Assembly: GCA_001464695.1 (NCBI GenBank)
Contig: LNDQ01000032.1
Location: forward strand, 1-36,474
Source: Betaproteobacteria bacterium Ga0077523
Lineage (GTDB): Bacteria > Pseudomonadota > Gammaproteobacteria > Burkholderiales > Ga0077523
Length of the DNA: 36,474 nt
Reading direction: 5' to 3'
The translations under genes were made by a program, and so were the position numbers. This document shows positions 7,691 to 14,871 of this stretch, in pieces. Within the stretch, counting starts at the first letter, position 1. Each line of letters begins with the position of its first letter. Below the pieces are notes generated by a model. That model saw only the letters and a list, made by a program, of their open reading frames with translations, searched no databases and was not told where the DNA came from.

Positions 7691-8353
7691 GTGGTCCCCA
7701 TTTTTGCTCGCATCGGCTTTTCCTCACTCGCTGCCGCGGTGCTGCTGACCGCCACTCCCGTTCGCGCGGGTGGCGACAGCTGGAACGCCCCCAACAAGTC
7801 GGCCCAGTCGTCCTACTCGGCCTATCGCGACGGCGGCTTCGAGACCCAGTACGACAACCCGCGCGACCAGGGGGCGATCGACGACATGATCGAACTCTCG
7901 CGGTACCTGCTGCGCTCCGCTTCGCAGTTGTCGAAGTACCGCGTGCCGGAAGTGCTGCCGATGGTGACCCGGGTCTCCCGCAAGGAACTCGATCGGCTCG
8001 CCTGTGGCGAGGAGGCGACCAAGTGCGGCGTCTCGGCGATGTACGAGCCGACGCGCGGCATCGTGTTCAGCGAGGAGCTGGAACCGGAGAAGAACCTGTT
8101 CCACCGTTCGATCCTGCTGCACGAGATGGTCCACTACATGCAGGAACTCGGGCATTCGATGTCCGCCGCCGCCACCTGTGAGCGCTGGTATCAGCGCGAA
8201 CTGGAGGCCTACGCCATCCAGAAGCTGTACCTGCAGGCGATCCAGAGCCCTGCGCGGGTCGCGTACTCCGGTGCGCGACCCACCTGCGATCCGCAGCCGG
8301 AAGCGCTCACTCACGCCGCCAAGGAAGTGCGGGCGCCGGGCATTACGGACTGA
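7691..8353 (+). CDS. Secreted HEXXH-motif protein, putative zinc peptidase
   Basis: Encodes 220 residues if started at the GTG at 7691, which has AGGAG eight bases upstream and directly opens a signal peptide (MVPIFARIGFSSLAAAVLL, cut after VRA). An ATG at 7652 and a GTG at 7685 are alternatives. The key feature is LLHEMVHYMQ, an HEXXH zinc site at residues 144-148. ELEAYAIQ follows, in which E162 could be the third ligand, as in gluzincin-type peptidases. Two to four cysteines (LACGEE, TKCG, ATCERW, PTCDP) could form disulfides. The arrangement resembles small secreted proteins of the DUF6647 type; no substrate is known. The 279-bp gap upstream contains only a short hairpin (CTCGC-TTTAT-GCGAG) and no clear promoter. 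Confidence 0.7.
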   Translation: MVPIFARIGFSSLAAAVLLTATPVRAGGDSWNAPNKSAQSSYSAYRDGGFETQYDNPRDQGAIDDMIELSRYLLRSASQLSKYRVPEVLPMVTRVSRKELDRLACGEEATKCGVSAMYEPTRGIVFSEELEPEKNLFHRSILLHEMVHYMQELGHSMSAAATCERWYQRELEAYAIQKLYLQAIQSPARVAYSGARPTCDPQPEALTHAAKEVRAPGITD

Positions 8354-8480
8354 TCGACGGAGTTGCCGGTGCGGAGCCCTCGTGGGGCGCCGCATCCGTT
8401 TCCGGGTTCGGAGCGTACCGGGGAAGTCCCGACCGAGCGCGTAGCGGCATGCGCTACACTCGGCCGGCTCGTTCCGGACC

Positions 8481-10637
8481 TTGAAACGCGTGACCCGAAG
8501 CCGTCTGATCGTCGTAGTCGTCCTGGTTGCTGCCATCGCGGCGTTCTTCGCTTTCGATCTGGGCCAGTACTTCAGCCTCGAGTTCCTGAAGAGCCGGCAG
8601 GCGCAGTTCGACACCTGGTACCGGTCGAACCCGATGCTCACCATCGCGGCGTTCTTCGCCGTGTACGTGGCGGTGACCGGCCTGTCGCTGCCGGGTGCGA
8701 CGGTGATGACGCTCGCGGCTGGCGCGCTGTTCGGCCTCTTGACCGGCACGATCGTGGTGTCGTTCGCATCCAGCATCGGCGCCACCCTCGCATTCCTCGC
8801 GAGTCGTTTCCTGTTCCGCGACGGCGTTCAGCGCCGCTTCGGCGACAAGTTGAAGGCGATCGATGCGGGTGTGGCGAAGGAGGGCGCGTTCTACCTGTTC
8901 ACGCTGCGCCTCGTGCCGGCATTCCCGTTTTTCGTGATCAACCTCGCGATGGGTCTCACGACCATCCGCACCTGGACCTTCTACTGGGTGAGCCAGGTCG
9001 GGATGCTCGCGGGCACGATCGTCTACGTGAACGCCGGCACGCAGCTCGCCAGGCTGGAGAGCCTGCGCGGCATCCTGTCACCTGCGTTGGTCGGTTCGTT
9101 CGTGGCGCTCGGGCTGTTGCCGCTGGTCGCGAAGAAGGTGGTGGACGCGATCGCGGCGCGCAAGGTCTACGCGAACTGGAAGATGCCAGCCCGCTTCGAT
9201 CGCAACATGGTCGTCATCGGCGCGGGCTCCGCGGGGCTCGTTTCGGCCTACATCGCCGCGGCGGTGAAGGCCAAGGTCACGTTGATCGAGAAGCACCGGA
9301 TGGGGGGCGACTGCCTCAACTTCGGGTGCGTGCCGTCCAAGGCGTTGATCCGCTCGGCCAAGTTGTTGTCGCACGTGAAGCGGTCGAAGGAGTTCGGCAT
9401 CCGCAACGCCAGCGCCGACTTCGATTTCGCCGAGGTCATGGAGCGGGTGCAGCGGGTGATCGCGGAGATCGAGCCCCACGATTCGGTCGAGCGCTACACC
9501 GGGCTAGGCGTCGAATGCATCGTCGGTACCGCGAAGATCACGACGCCATGGTCCGTGGATGTGACGACGGCCGAGGGCAAGCAGACCCTGACCACTCGCA
9601 ACATCGTGATTGCCGCGGGCGGCCGTCCGTTCGTGCCACCCATTCCCGGCATCGAGGAAGTGGGCTACGTCACGTCCGACACCTTGTGGGAAATGCGTGT
9701 GCTGCCACCGCGGCTGCTAGTGCTCGGCGGTGGGCCGATCGGGTGTGAACTGGCGCAGTGCTTCGCGCGCTTCGGCTCGAAGGTGACGCAGGTCGAGATG
9801 CTGCCGCGCCTGATGATTCGCGAGGATCCGGAGGTCTCCGAGATGGTGATGGAGCGCTTCCGCGTCGAAGGCATCGATGTTCTGGTGCATCACAAGGCGC
9901 AGCGGTTCGCCGTCGAGAACGGCGAGAAGGTCCTGTATGCCGAGACCGATGGCCGCGAAGTGCGCCTGGCATTCGACGTCATGCTGTGCGCGGTGGGCCG
10001 CGTGGCCAACACGACCGGATACGGCCTGGAAGAACTCGGCATCCCGACGACCAAGGCGCGCACCGTGGAGGTGAACGAGTTTCTGGCGACGAAGTATCCG
10101 AACATCTACGCGTGCGGTGATGTCGCAGGCCCGTACCAGTTCACTCACACCGCGGCGCACACGGCGTGGTACGCGGCGGTGAATTCCCTGTTCGGAAGGT
10201 TCAAGCGCTACCGCGCAGATTTCTCGGTGATACCGTGGTGCACGTTCACCGAACCCGAAGTGGCGCGCGTCGGGTTGAACGAGACCGAAGCGATGGAAAA
10301 GGGTGTGGCCTACGAAGTGACGACCTACGGCATCGACGATCTCGACCGGGCCATCGCCGACAGCGAAGCGCACGGTGTGGTGAAGGTGCTGACCGTGCCG
10401 GGCAAGGATCGGATCCTTGGCGTCACCATCGTGGGCGAGCATGCCGGCGATGTGATCGCGGAGTTCGTGACCGCGATGAAGTATCGCATCGGGTTGAACA
10501 AGATCCTCGGCACCATCCACATCTACCCGACGCTGACCGAGGCGAACAAGTACGCGGCGGGCAACTGGAAGAAGGCGCATGCGCCGGCGGCGGCGTTGCG
10601 GTGGCTGGAGCGGTATCACGGTTGGATGCGGGGGTAG
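8481..10637 (+). CDS. TVP38/TMEM64 membrane domain fused to a mercuric-reductase-like flavoprotein
   Basis: Encodes 718 residues from a TTG at 8481 (GTG at 8490 is an alternative). Residues 1 to about 225 are a membrane domain of the TVP38/TMEM64 (DedA-related) type, with LPGATVMTLAAGALFG and FPFFVINLAMG as conserved re-entrant segments. From about residue 240 there is a complete class I pyridine nucleotide-disulfide oxidoreductase: FAD motif VIGAGSAGLVSA, redox disulfide GGDCLNFGCVPSK (C278, C283), NAD(P)H motif LGGGPIGCELAQ, second FAD motif YACGDVAG, and dimerisation tail IHIYPTLTEANKYAAGNW. The flavin domain resembles mercuric reductase and dihydrolipoamide dehydrogenase but lacks the C-terminal Cys pair of MerA. 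The fusion is known in proteobacteria. The role is unproven; a membrane-anchored thiol or metal reductase is a reasonable guess. Confidence 0.9.
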   Translation: MKRVTRSRLIVVVVLVAAIAAFFAFDLGQYFSLEFLKSRQAQFDTWYRSNPMLTIAAFFAVYVAVTGLSLPGATVMTLAAGALFGLLTGTIVVSFASSIGATLAFLASRFLFRDGVQRRFGDKLKAIDAGVAKEGAFYLFTLRLVPAFPFFVINLAMGLTTIRTWTFYWVSQVGMLAGTIVYVNAGTQLARLESLRGILSPALVGSFVALGLLPLVAKKVVDAIAARKVYANWKMPARFDRNMVVIGAGSAGLVSAYIAAAVKAKVTLIEKHRMGGDCLNFGCVPSKALIRSAKLLSHVKRSKEFGIRNASADFDFAEVMERVQRVIAEIEPHDSVERYTGLGVECIVGTAKITTPWSVDVTTAEGKQTLTTRNIVIAAGGRPFVPPIPGIEEVGYVTSDTLWEMRVLPPRLLVLGGGPIGCELAQCFARFGSKVTQVEMLPRLMIREDPEVSEMVMERFRVEGIDVLVHHKAQRFAVENGEKVLYAETDGREVRLAFDVMLCAVGRVANTTGYGLEELGIPTTKARTVEVNEFLATKYPNIYACGDVAGPYQFTHTAAHTAWYAAVNSLFGRFKRYRADFSVIPWCTFTEPEVARVGLNETEAMEKGVAYEVTTYGIDDLDRAIADSEAHGVVKVLTVPGKDRILGVTIVGEHAGDVIAEFVTAMKYRIGLNKILGTIHIYPTLTEANKYAAGNWKKAHAPAAALRWLERYHGWMRG

Positions 10638-10684
10638 GACGAAATGCTTTCACTACGAAGAACTCGGAAGACAGATAGCGAAGT

Positions 10685-10803
10685 GCCCCCATCCCAGCCT
10701 TCCCCCGCCGTCGCGGGGGAAGGGGTGTACACCCGCGCCGCCGCGGGGCAATGGGTGTACACCCCCTCCCCCGGCTTTGCCGGGGGAGGGCTGGGGTGGG
10801 GGC
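10685..10803. repeat. 119-bp compound palindromic repeat, MITE/REP-like
   Basis: The element is bounded by 15-bp inverted termini (GCCCCCATCCCAGCC and GGCTGGGGTGGGGGC, one mismatch that would be a G-U pair in RNA). Inside are an 11-bp perfect hairpin (10698-10723), two copies of the self-complementary 12-mer GGGTGTACACCC (10723-10734 and 10753-10764), and a 12-bp perfect hairpin with a TTT loop (10764-10790). The same termini bound a shorter element at 14135-14177. The element lies in the 5' region of the DUF547 reading frame without breaking it. Confidence 0.7.
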
Positions 10804-10832
10804 AGAAGCATTCGCCCTTCACCGCATTTTCC

Positions 10833-11627
10833 TTGTCGAGGATCTTGCTGCTGGTCGCGATTCTGTTCGCCCCCGCAGCCCACGCCTTCGATCACACCCA
10901 CGCTTCCTGGACCGCACTGCTCAAGAAGCACGTCGTCCTCATCGACGGCGGCAAGGCATCGAAGATCAACTACACCGCGGTTGCGCAGGACCGTGCGGCG
11001 CTCAAGGCATATCTGGATACGCTCTCGAAGGTGCCGCCCGTCGAATACGCCACCTGGAAGAAACCCGAACAACTCGCCTTCCTCATCAACGCCTACAACG
11101 CCTACACGGTCGAGAAGATCCTCACCCGCTATCCGGATCTCAAATCGATCCGCGACTTCGGCTCCGTCTTCGGGAATCCGTGGAAGGACAAGTTCTTCAC
11201 CTTGCTGGGCAAGCCGATGACCCTCGACGGCATCGAGCACGAGACCATCCGCGCGCCGGGTGCCTTCGACGAGCCGCGCATCCATTTCGCGGTGAACTGC
11301 GCTTCGATCGGTTGCCCGATGCTGCGTGAAGAGGCCTATGTCGCAGATCGCATCGACCGGCAGCTCGAGGAGCAGGCCGAGCGGTTTCTCGCCGATCGCA
11401 GCCGCAACCGATGGAACGACGGCAATCTGGAGATCTCGAAGATCTTCGAGTGGTACAAGAAGGACTTCACGGCGGGATACAAGAGCATCACCTCGGTGGA
11501 GCAGTTCCTGGGCAAGTACGCCGTGCTGCTCGCGGACAAGCCTGACGACCAGAAGTCCGTTCGCGACGGCAAGGTCAAGGTGAAGTACCTGGACTACGAC
11601 TGGGCGCTCAATGACGTCAAGCGGTGA
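10833..11627 (+). CDS. DUF547 domain protein, secreted
   Basis: Encodes 264 residues if started at the TTG at 10833, which opens a standard signal peptide (MSRILLLVAILFAPAAHA). An in-frame ATG at 10644, six bases after the preceding stop, would add 63 residues encoded mostly by the inserted palindromic repeat, which makes that start unlikely to be ancestral. Neither start has a good ribosome binding site. The mature part has the DUF547 hallmarks: QLAFLINAYNAYTVEKIL, HFAVNCASIGCPML and a C-terminal KYLDYDWALN. DUF547 proteins have a papain-like fold in which NCAS-GCP supplies the cysteine; no reaction is established. It is close behind the flavoprotein fusion and may be cotranscribed with it. 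Confidence 0.8.
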   Translation: MSRILLLVAILFAPAAHAFDHTHASWTALLKKHVVLIDGGKASKINYTAVAQDRAALKAYLDTLSKVPPVEYATWKKPEQLAFLINAYNAYTVEKILTRYPDLKSIRDFGSVFGNPWKDKFFTLLGKPMTLDGIEHETIRAPGAFDEPRIHFAVNCASIGCPMLREEAYVADRIDRQLEEQAERFLADRSRNRWNDGNLEISKIFEWYKKDFTAGYKSITSVEQFLGKYAVLLADKPDDQKSVRDGKVKVKYLDYDWALNDVKR

Positions 11628-11664
11628 CGGTCGCCCGGTGTCTATGGTGATGTAGTCTTCGCGC

Positions 11665-12351
11665 ATGAGACTTTCGATCATCATCCCCGTGCTGGACGAG
11701 GCCGCTGGTATGGAGCGCCATCTGGCCGCGCTCGCTCCCTTGCGCGCGCGCGGGCACGAAGTGATCGTCGTCGATGGCGGCAGCCGCGATGCCACCGTGG
11801 CGTTGTCCCGTCCCCATGCGGATCGCGTCACCATCGCGTCGCGCGGACGGGCGCTGCAGATGAATGCGGGTGCGGCGCAAGCGCGCGGCGAGGTGCTGCT
11901 CTTCCTGCATGCGGACACGTCGCTGCCCGACGGTGCCGACGAGATCATCGCCGCGAGCATCGGCACCGGCGATCGCGACTGGGGGCGTTTCGACGTCCGC
12001 ATCACCGGGCGTCACCCGCTGCTCGCGATGGTTGCGCTCCTCATGAATCTGCGCTCGCGCTGGACCGGCATCGCCACCGGCGATCAGGCTTTGTTCGTGC
12101 GCCGAGAAGTCTTCGCCAGGGCCGGTGGATTTCCGGCGATCGCCCTGATGGAGGACATCGCGCTGTCTGCCACCCTCAAGCGGATCGGTCCGCCAGTTTG
12201 CCTGCGAGCGTGCGTCGTCACTTCCGGTCGCCGCTGGGAGAAGCACGGTGTGGTGCGCACGATCGCGCACATGTGGCGCCTGCGACTCGCCTACTTCCTC
12301 GGCGCCGATCCGGACCGGCTCGCGCGTCGATATCGACCCCATGAGTCCTGA
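11665..12351 (+). CDS. TIGR04283-type family 2 glycosyltransferase
   Basis: Encodes 228 residues. The N-terminus MRLSIIIPVLDEAAGM and VIVVDGGSRDATV are the nucleotide-sugar-binding start of a GT-A fold family 2 glycosyltransferase. FLHADTSLP carries the DxD-like metal site. The middle GRFDVRITGRHPLL, GDQALFVRR and GGFPAIALMEDI are diagnostic of the TIGR04283 subfamily. That family is named for its association with arsenosugar synthesis (ArsM/ArsS), but neither of those genes is in the window. It overlaps the next gene by 11 bases, so the two are translationally coupled and probably act together. Confidence 0.85.
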   Translation: MRLSIIIPVLDEAAGMERHLAALAPLRARGHEVIVVDGGSRDATVALSRPHADRVTIASRGRALQMNAGAAQARGEVLLFLHADTSLPDGADEIIAASIGTGDRDWGRFDVRITGRHPLLAMVALLMNLRSRWTGIATGDQALFVRREVFARAGGFPAIALMEDIALSATLKRIGPPVCLRACVVTSGRRWEKHGVVRTIAHMWRLRLAYFLGADPDRLARRYRPHES

Positions 12352-12997
12352 CGCTCGCACCACCATTCTCGTGTTCGCCAAGGCGCCCGACCCCGGCAAG
12401 GTGAAGACTCGTCTCGCGTCGCACATCGGCGAAGGGCCCGCCGCAGTGCTGGCGGCACGCCTGGCGCTGCGAACACTCGCGTCGGCGTGCGAGGCCGGCG
12501 TGGGCGATGTCGAGCTCTGGTGTGCTCCCGATACCGTGCATCCGTTCTTCGACCTGTGCCGGCGGCGGCACGGCGTCGCGCTGCATGGTCAGGTCGGAGA
12601 CGATCTGGGGGCGAGGATGAGCCATGCGTTGCGCTCGGCCCTCCAGCGCACGCCTGCAGCCATCCTGATCGGATCGGACATTCCAGGCCTGACGCCGGCC
12701 GACCTGCGCCTGGCCGCGGCATCGCTCGCAGCGGGCGACGACGCCGTATTCGGCCCGGCGGATGATGGCGGCTACTGGTTGATCGGCCTGCGCCGGGTCG
12801 ACCATGCGATTTTCACGGACGTGGCCTGGGGCAACTCGAACGTGCTGTCGCAAACACTTGCGCGGTGCGATGTGTTGGGCTGGCGCGTGGCGAACGTCGC
12901 GACCCGGTGGGACGTGGACCGTCCGGAGGACTTCGAGCGCTTGCGACAGGACCCGACTTTCGCAGCGCTTACCGCTGCCTTTCAGAACGCCGCGTGA
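12341..12997 (+). CDS. TIGR04282 / DUF2064 nucleotidyl- or glycosyltransferase-like protein
   Basis: Encodes 218 residues from the ATG at 12341, inside the end of the preceding gene. Features of TIGR04282 (DUF2064) are LVFAKAPDPGKVKTRL at the N-terminus, the nucleotide-binding loop of a MobA/GlmU-like fold, then LIGSDIPGLTPADL and GPADDGGYWLIGLR with the metal-binding aspartates, and the C-terminal DVDRPEDFE. The stop codon overlaps the GTG start of the following oxidoreductase (GTGA). TIGR04282 and TIGR04283 proteins commonly sit side by side; arsenosugar chemistry has been proposed for the pair, but the natural product is not proven in general. Confidence 0.85.
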   Translation: MSPDARTTILVFAKAPDPGKVKTRLASHIGEGPAAVLAARLALRTLASACEAGVGDVELWCAPDTVHPFFDLCRRRHGVALHGQVGDDLGARMSHALRSALQRTPAAILIGSDIPGLTPADLRLAAASLAAGDDAVFGPADDGGYWLIGLRRVDHAIFTDVAWGNSNVLSQTLARCDVLGWRVANVATRWDVDRPEDFERLRQDPTFAALTAAFQNAA

Positions 12998-14121
12998 AGC
13001 TCAAGCGCCTGATCCTCGCCGGTGGTGGCCACGCGCACGTGGAAGTGCTGCGGGCCTTCGGCGCCAAGCCGGTGTCCGAGGTCGACGTCACTCTCGTGAC
13101 CCCGGAAACCGATGCCGCCTATTCCGGCATGTTGCCGGGGCTGGTGGCGGGCCACTATTCGTGGCGCGAAGCGCACATCGATCTGACCGCACTCGTGCGG
13201 TATGCAGGGGCTCGCATCAAGTCCACCCGCATCGTCGGGATCAATCCGGGCGAGCGCCAGGTGTTGTGCGCCGACCGCCGGGTGCTCGACTACGACGTGT
13301 TGAGTCTCGACATCGGCTCGACGCCACCGCTGGACGATGTGGAGGGTGCCAGCCAGCACGGCGTGGGAGTGAAGCCGGTGGAGAGCTTCCTCGAAGTGTG
13401 GGACGCGCTGTGCGCAGAAGCGCGCGAGCGTGCGCTGCGGGTCGCGGTGGTGGGCGGTGGCGCCGGCGGCGTGGAATTGTGCCTCGCGATGCGTCATCGC
13501 CTGCGGCAGGAAAGTGGTGTCGCGGCACAGACCGATTTCACGCTGGTGACGCAAGGCACAGCCATCGTGCCGGAACACCCGGTGAGCGTGCGCCACCGCC
13601 TGGAGCGTGCGCTGGCGCGTAACGGTGTCGGCCTGCTGGCGGGGCTGCGCGTCGTGCGTGTCGAGGCCGACGGATTGACGCTGGATGGCGGTGCCCGCGT
13701 ACCGGCCGATTGCGTGGTGTGGGCCACGGGTGCCGCCGCGCCGGAGTGGCTCGCTCGATCCGGGCTCGCGCTCGACGAACGCGGCTTCGTGCTGGTGGAC
13801 GAGATGCTGCGATCCACTTCCCACCCGGATGTGTTCGCAGCGGGCGACGTGGCGACGATGCACGAGCATCCGCGACCGAAGTCCGGCGTGTTCGCTGTGC
13901 GTCAGGGGCCGCCGCTCGCCGAGAACCTGCGACTCGCACTTACCGGTGACCCACTGAAGCGCTTTCGACCGCAGCGGCGCGCGCTGTCGCTGATCAGCAC
14001 CGGCAGGCGTCATGCGGTGGCTGCGTGGGGCGGCGTTTCCTTCCAGGGGTGGTGGGTCTGGCGCTGGAAGAATTCGATCGACCGCAAGTTCATGGCGAGG
14101 TACGTGGTCGGCACGAAGTAG
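12994..14121 (+). CDS. SelD-N-terminal-like FAD/NAD(P) oxidoreductase (TIGR03169 type)
   Basis: Encodes 375 residues from a GTG at 12994 that overlaps the previous stop codon; this start gives the proper N-terminus VKLKRLILAGGGHAHVEVLR. The GGGHAHV dinucleotide-binding motif, AYSGMLPGLVAGHY, LDIGST, VVGGGAGGVELCLAM and FAAGDVA are those of the NDH-2-like oxidoreductases of TIGR03169, which elsewhere are fused to selenophosphate synthetase SelD. Here no SelD domain follows. The hydrophobic C-terminal end (SFQGWWVWRWKNSIDRKFM) may bind the membrane, as in type II NADH dehydrogenases. Coupling with the two transferases suggests the three gene products form one pathway; substrate unknown. Confidence 0.85.
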   Translation: MKLKRLILAGGGHAHVEVLRAFGAKPVSEVDVTLVTPETDAAYSGMLPGLVAGHYSWREAHIDLTALVRYAGARIKSTRIVGINPGERQVLCADRRVLDYDVLSLDIGSTPPLDDVEGASQHGVGVKPVESFLEVWDALCAEARERALRVAVVGGGAGGVELCLAMRHRLRQESGVAAQTDFTLVTQGTAIVPEHPVSVRHRLERALARNGVGLLAGLRVVRVEADGLTLDGGARVPADCVVWATGAAAPEWLARSGLALDERGFVLVDEMLRSTSHPDVFAAGDVATMHEHPRPKSGVFAVRQGPPLAENLRLALTGDPLKRFRPQRRALSLISTGRRHAVAAWGGVSFQGWWVWRWKNSIDRKFMARYVVGTK

Positions 14122-14134
14122 TTCGCGTGTCGTT

Positions 14135-14177
14135 GCCCCCATCCTAACCCTCCCCCCGCGAAGGTTGGGATGGGGGC
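14135..14177. repeat. Short palindromic repeat, same family as 10685-10803
   Basis: GCCCCCATCCTAACC (14135-14149) and GGTTGGGATGGGGGC (14163-14177) are inverted arms with one mismatch around a C-rich centre. The outer ten bases are identical to those of the compound repeat at 10685. It lies 14 bp after the stop codon of the oxidoreductase and could also act as a transcription end. Confidence 0.65.
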
Positions 14178-14199
14178 GATGCGTTGCGAACGCTCCTCA

Positions 14200-14221
14200 C
14201 GACGTAAGCCATCCGTAAACT
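14200..14221 (+). promoter_or_regulatory. Direct-repeat operator, 14372 gene
   Basis: Two 11-bp half-sites, CGACGTAAGCC and ATCCGTAAACT, stand in direct repeat with CGTAA in both at an exact 11-bp period. This is one of eight such elements in the window. No good -10 hexamer follows at the usual 9-10 bp, and the start codon lies 150 bp downstream, so the activity here is less sure than at the other sites. Confidence 0.55.
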
Positions 14222-14254
14222 GCGTTTCGCAGATGCGCAATATCCCATTGCGCA
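14220..14254 (+). other. Two leader stem-loops before the 14372 gene
   Basis: CTGCG-TTT-CGCAG (14220-14232) is followed directly by the perfect inverted repeat TGCGCAAT-ATCCC-ATTGCGCA (14234-14254). They abut the direct-repeat operator and lie about 120 bp before the start codon. They could be a protein-binding palindrome or RNA leader structure; nothing in the sequence decides. Confidence 0.4.
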
Positions 14255-14371
14255 CATGCCTCATGAAATCACGAATCTGTATGTGAACAGTAGGAACGCA
14301 CTGCGTACCGTGAGAGTGCACGAGCGGCGATCCCGATCGTGTTCTTCTCAACAGGTAAAGGAGTAACTGCG

Positions 14372-14752
14372 ATGAACTCGAGACGCATTGCATTTGTGGC
14401 CCAAGCGGCCGCGTTGATGTCGTGGGGCGTGATCACAATGATCGTTCCTGCGACTGCGCAAGCCGAATCGGGGCCGGAGCTGATGACGCGCAGCCCGGTC
14501 GAGAACGAAGCGGAACTCAATCGCGCCACGGCGAAGCCCGGCGATACCAAGCCCGGCGTCGTGCGTACCCGCAGCATCGAAGACATCCACGCGGACCAGA
14601 TGCGTGACTGGGGTGCGAAACCGTCCGGTGCCTATGGCCCGAACGTGCGCAGCCGCTCGGTGGCGGAAGCCCATGACGATCTGATGCGTGCCGGGTTCGG
14701 TCCGAACCCGCCGGCGTCTTCGTCGACTCGCGCCGTGGCTGCCACGAAGTAG
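14372..14752 (+). CDS. Small secreted protein with internal repeat, unknown function
   Basis: Encodes 126 residues; AAAGGAG lies eight bases before the ATG. The first 32 residues are a signal peptide ending in ATAQA. The mature chain is short, hydrophilic and proline/glycine-rich. It contains an internal duplication: RTRSIEDIHADQMRDWGAK and RSRSVAEAHDDLMRAGFG share the pattern R-x-R-S-(I/V)-x-(E/D)-x-H-x-D-x-M-R. No cysteines are seen in the mature part and no family is recognised. A direct-repeat operator of the STAND-SARP type lies upstream, which would put the gene in that regulon. Confidence 0.75.
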   Translation: MNSRRIAFVAQAAALMSWGVITMIVPATAQAESGPELMTRSPVENEAELNRATAKPGDTKPGVVRTRSIEDIHADQMRDWGAKPSGAYGPNVRSRSVAEAHDDLMRAGFGPNPPASSSTRAVAATK

Positions 14753-14871
14753 CGGCCAATCTTCGCCGACGGCCCGATACGCGCGGCGAAACAATCGCGG
14801 TCCACGAAAGAATTGGACGCGACACGAACTGCCCGTGACAATGCCTTGGAGACCCTCCAGGAGGCATTGTC

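Noticed and set aside
8481..10637. merA (mercuric reductase)
   Set aside because: The disulfide-reductase domain is similar, but the C-terminal vicinal cysteines and MerA N-terminal domain are missing and a TVP38 membrane domain is fused instead.
12994..14121. selD (selenophosphate synthetase)
   Set aside because: Only the oxidoreductase domain related to the N-terminal fusion partner is encoded; the ATP-binding SelD part is absent.
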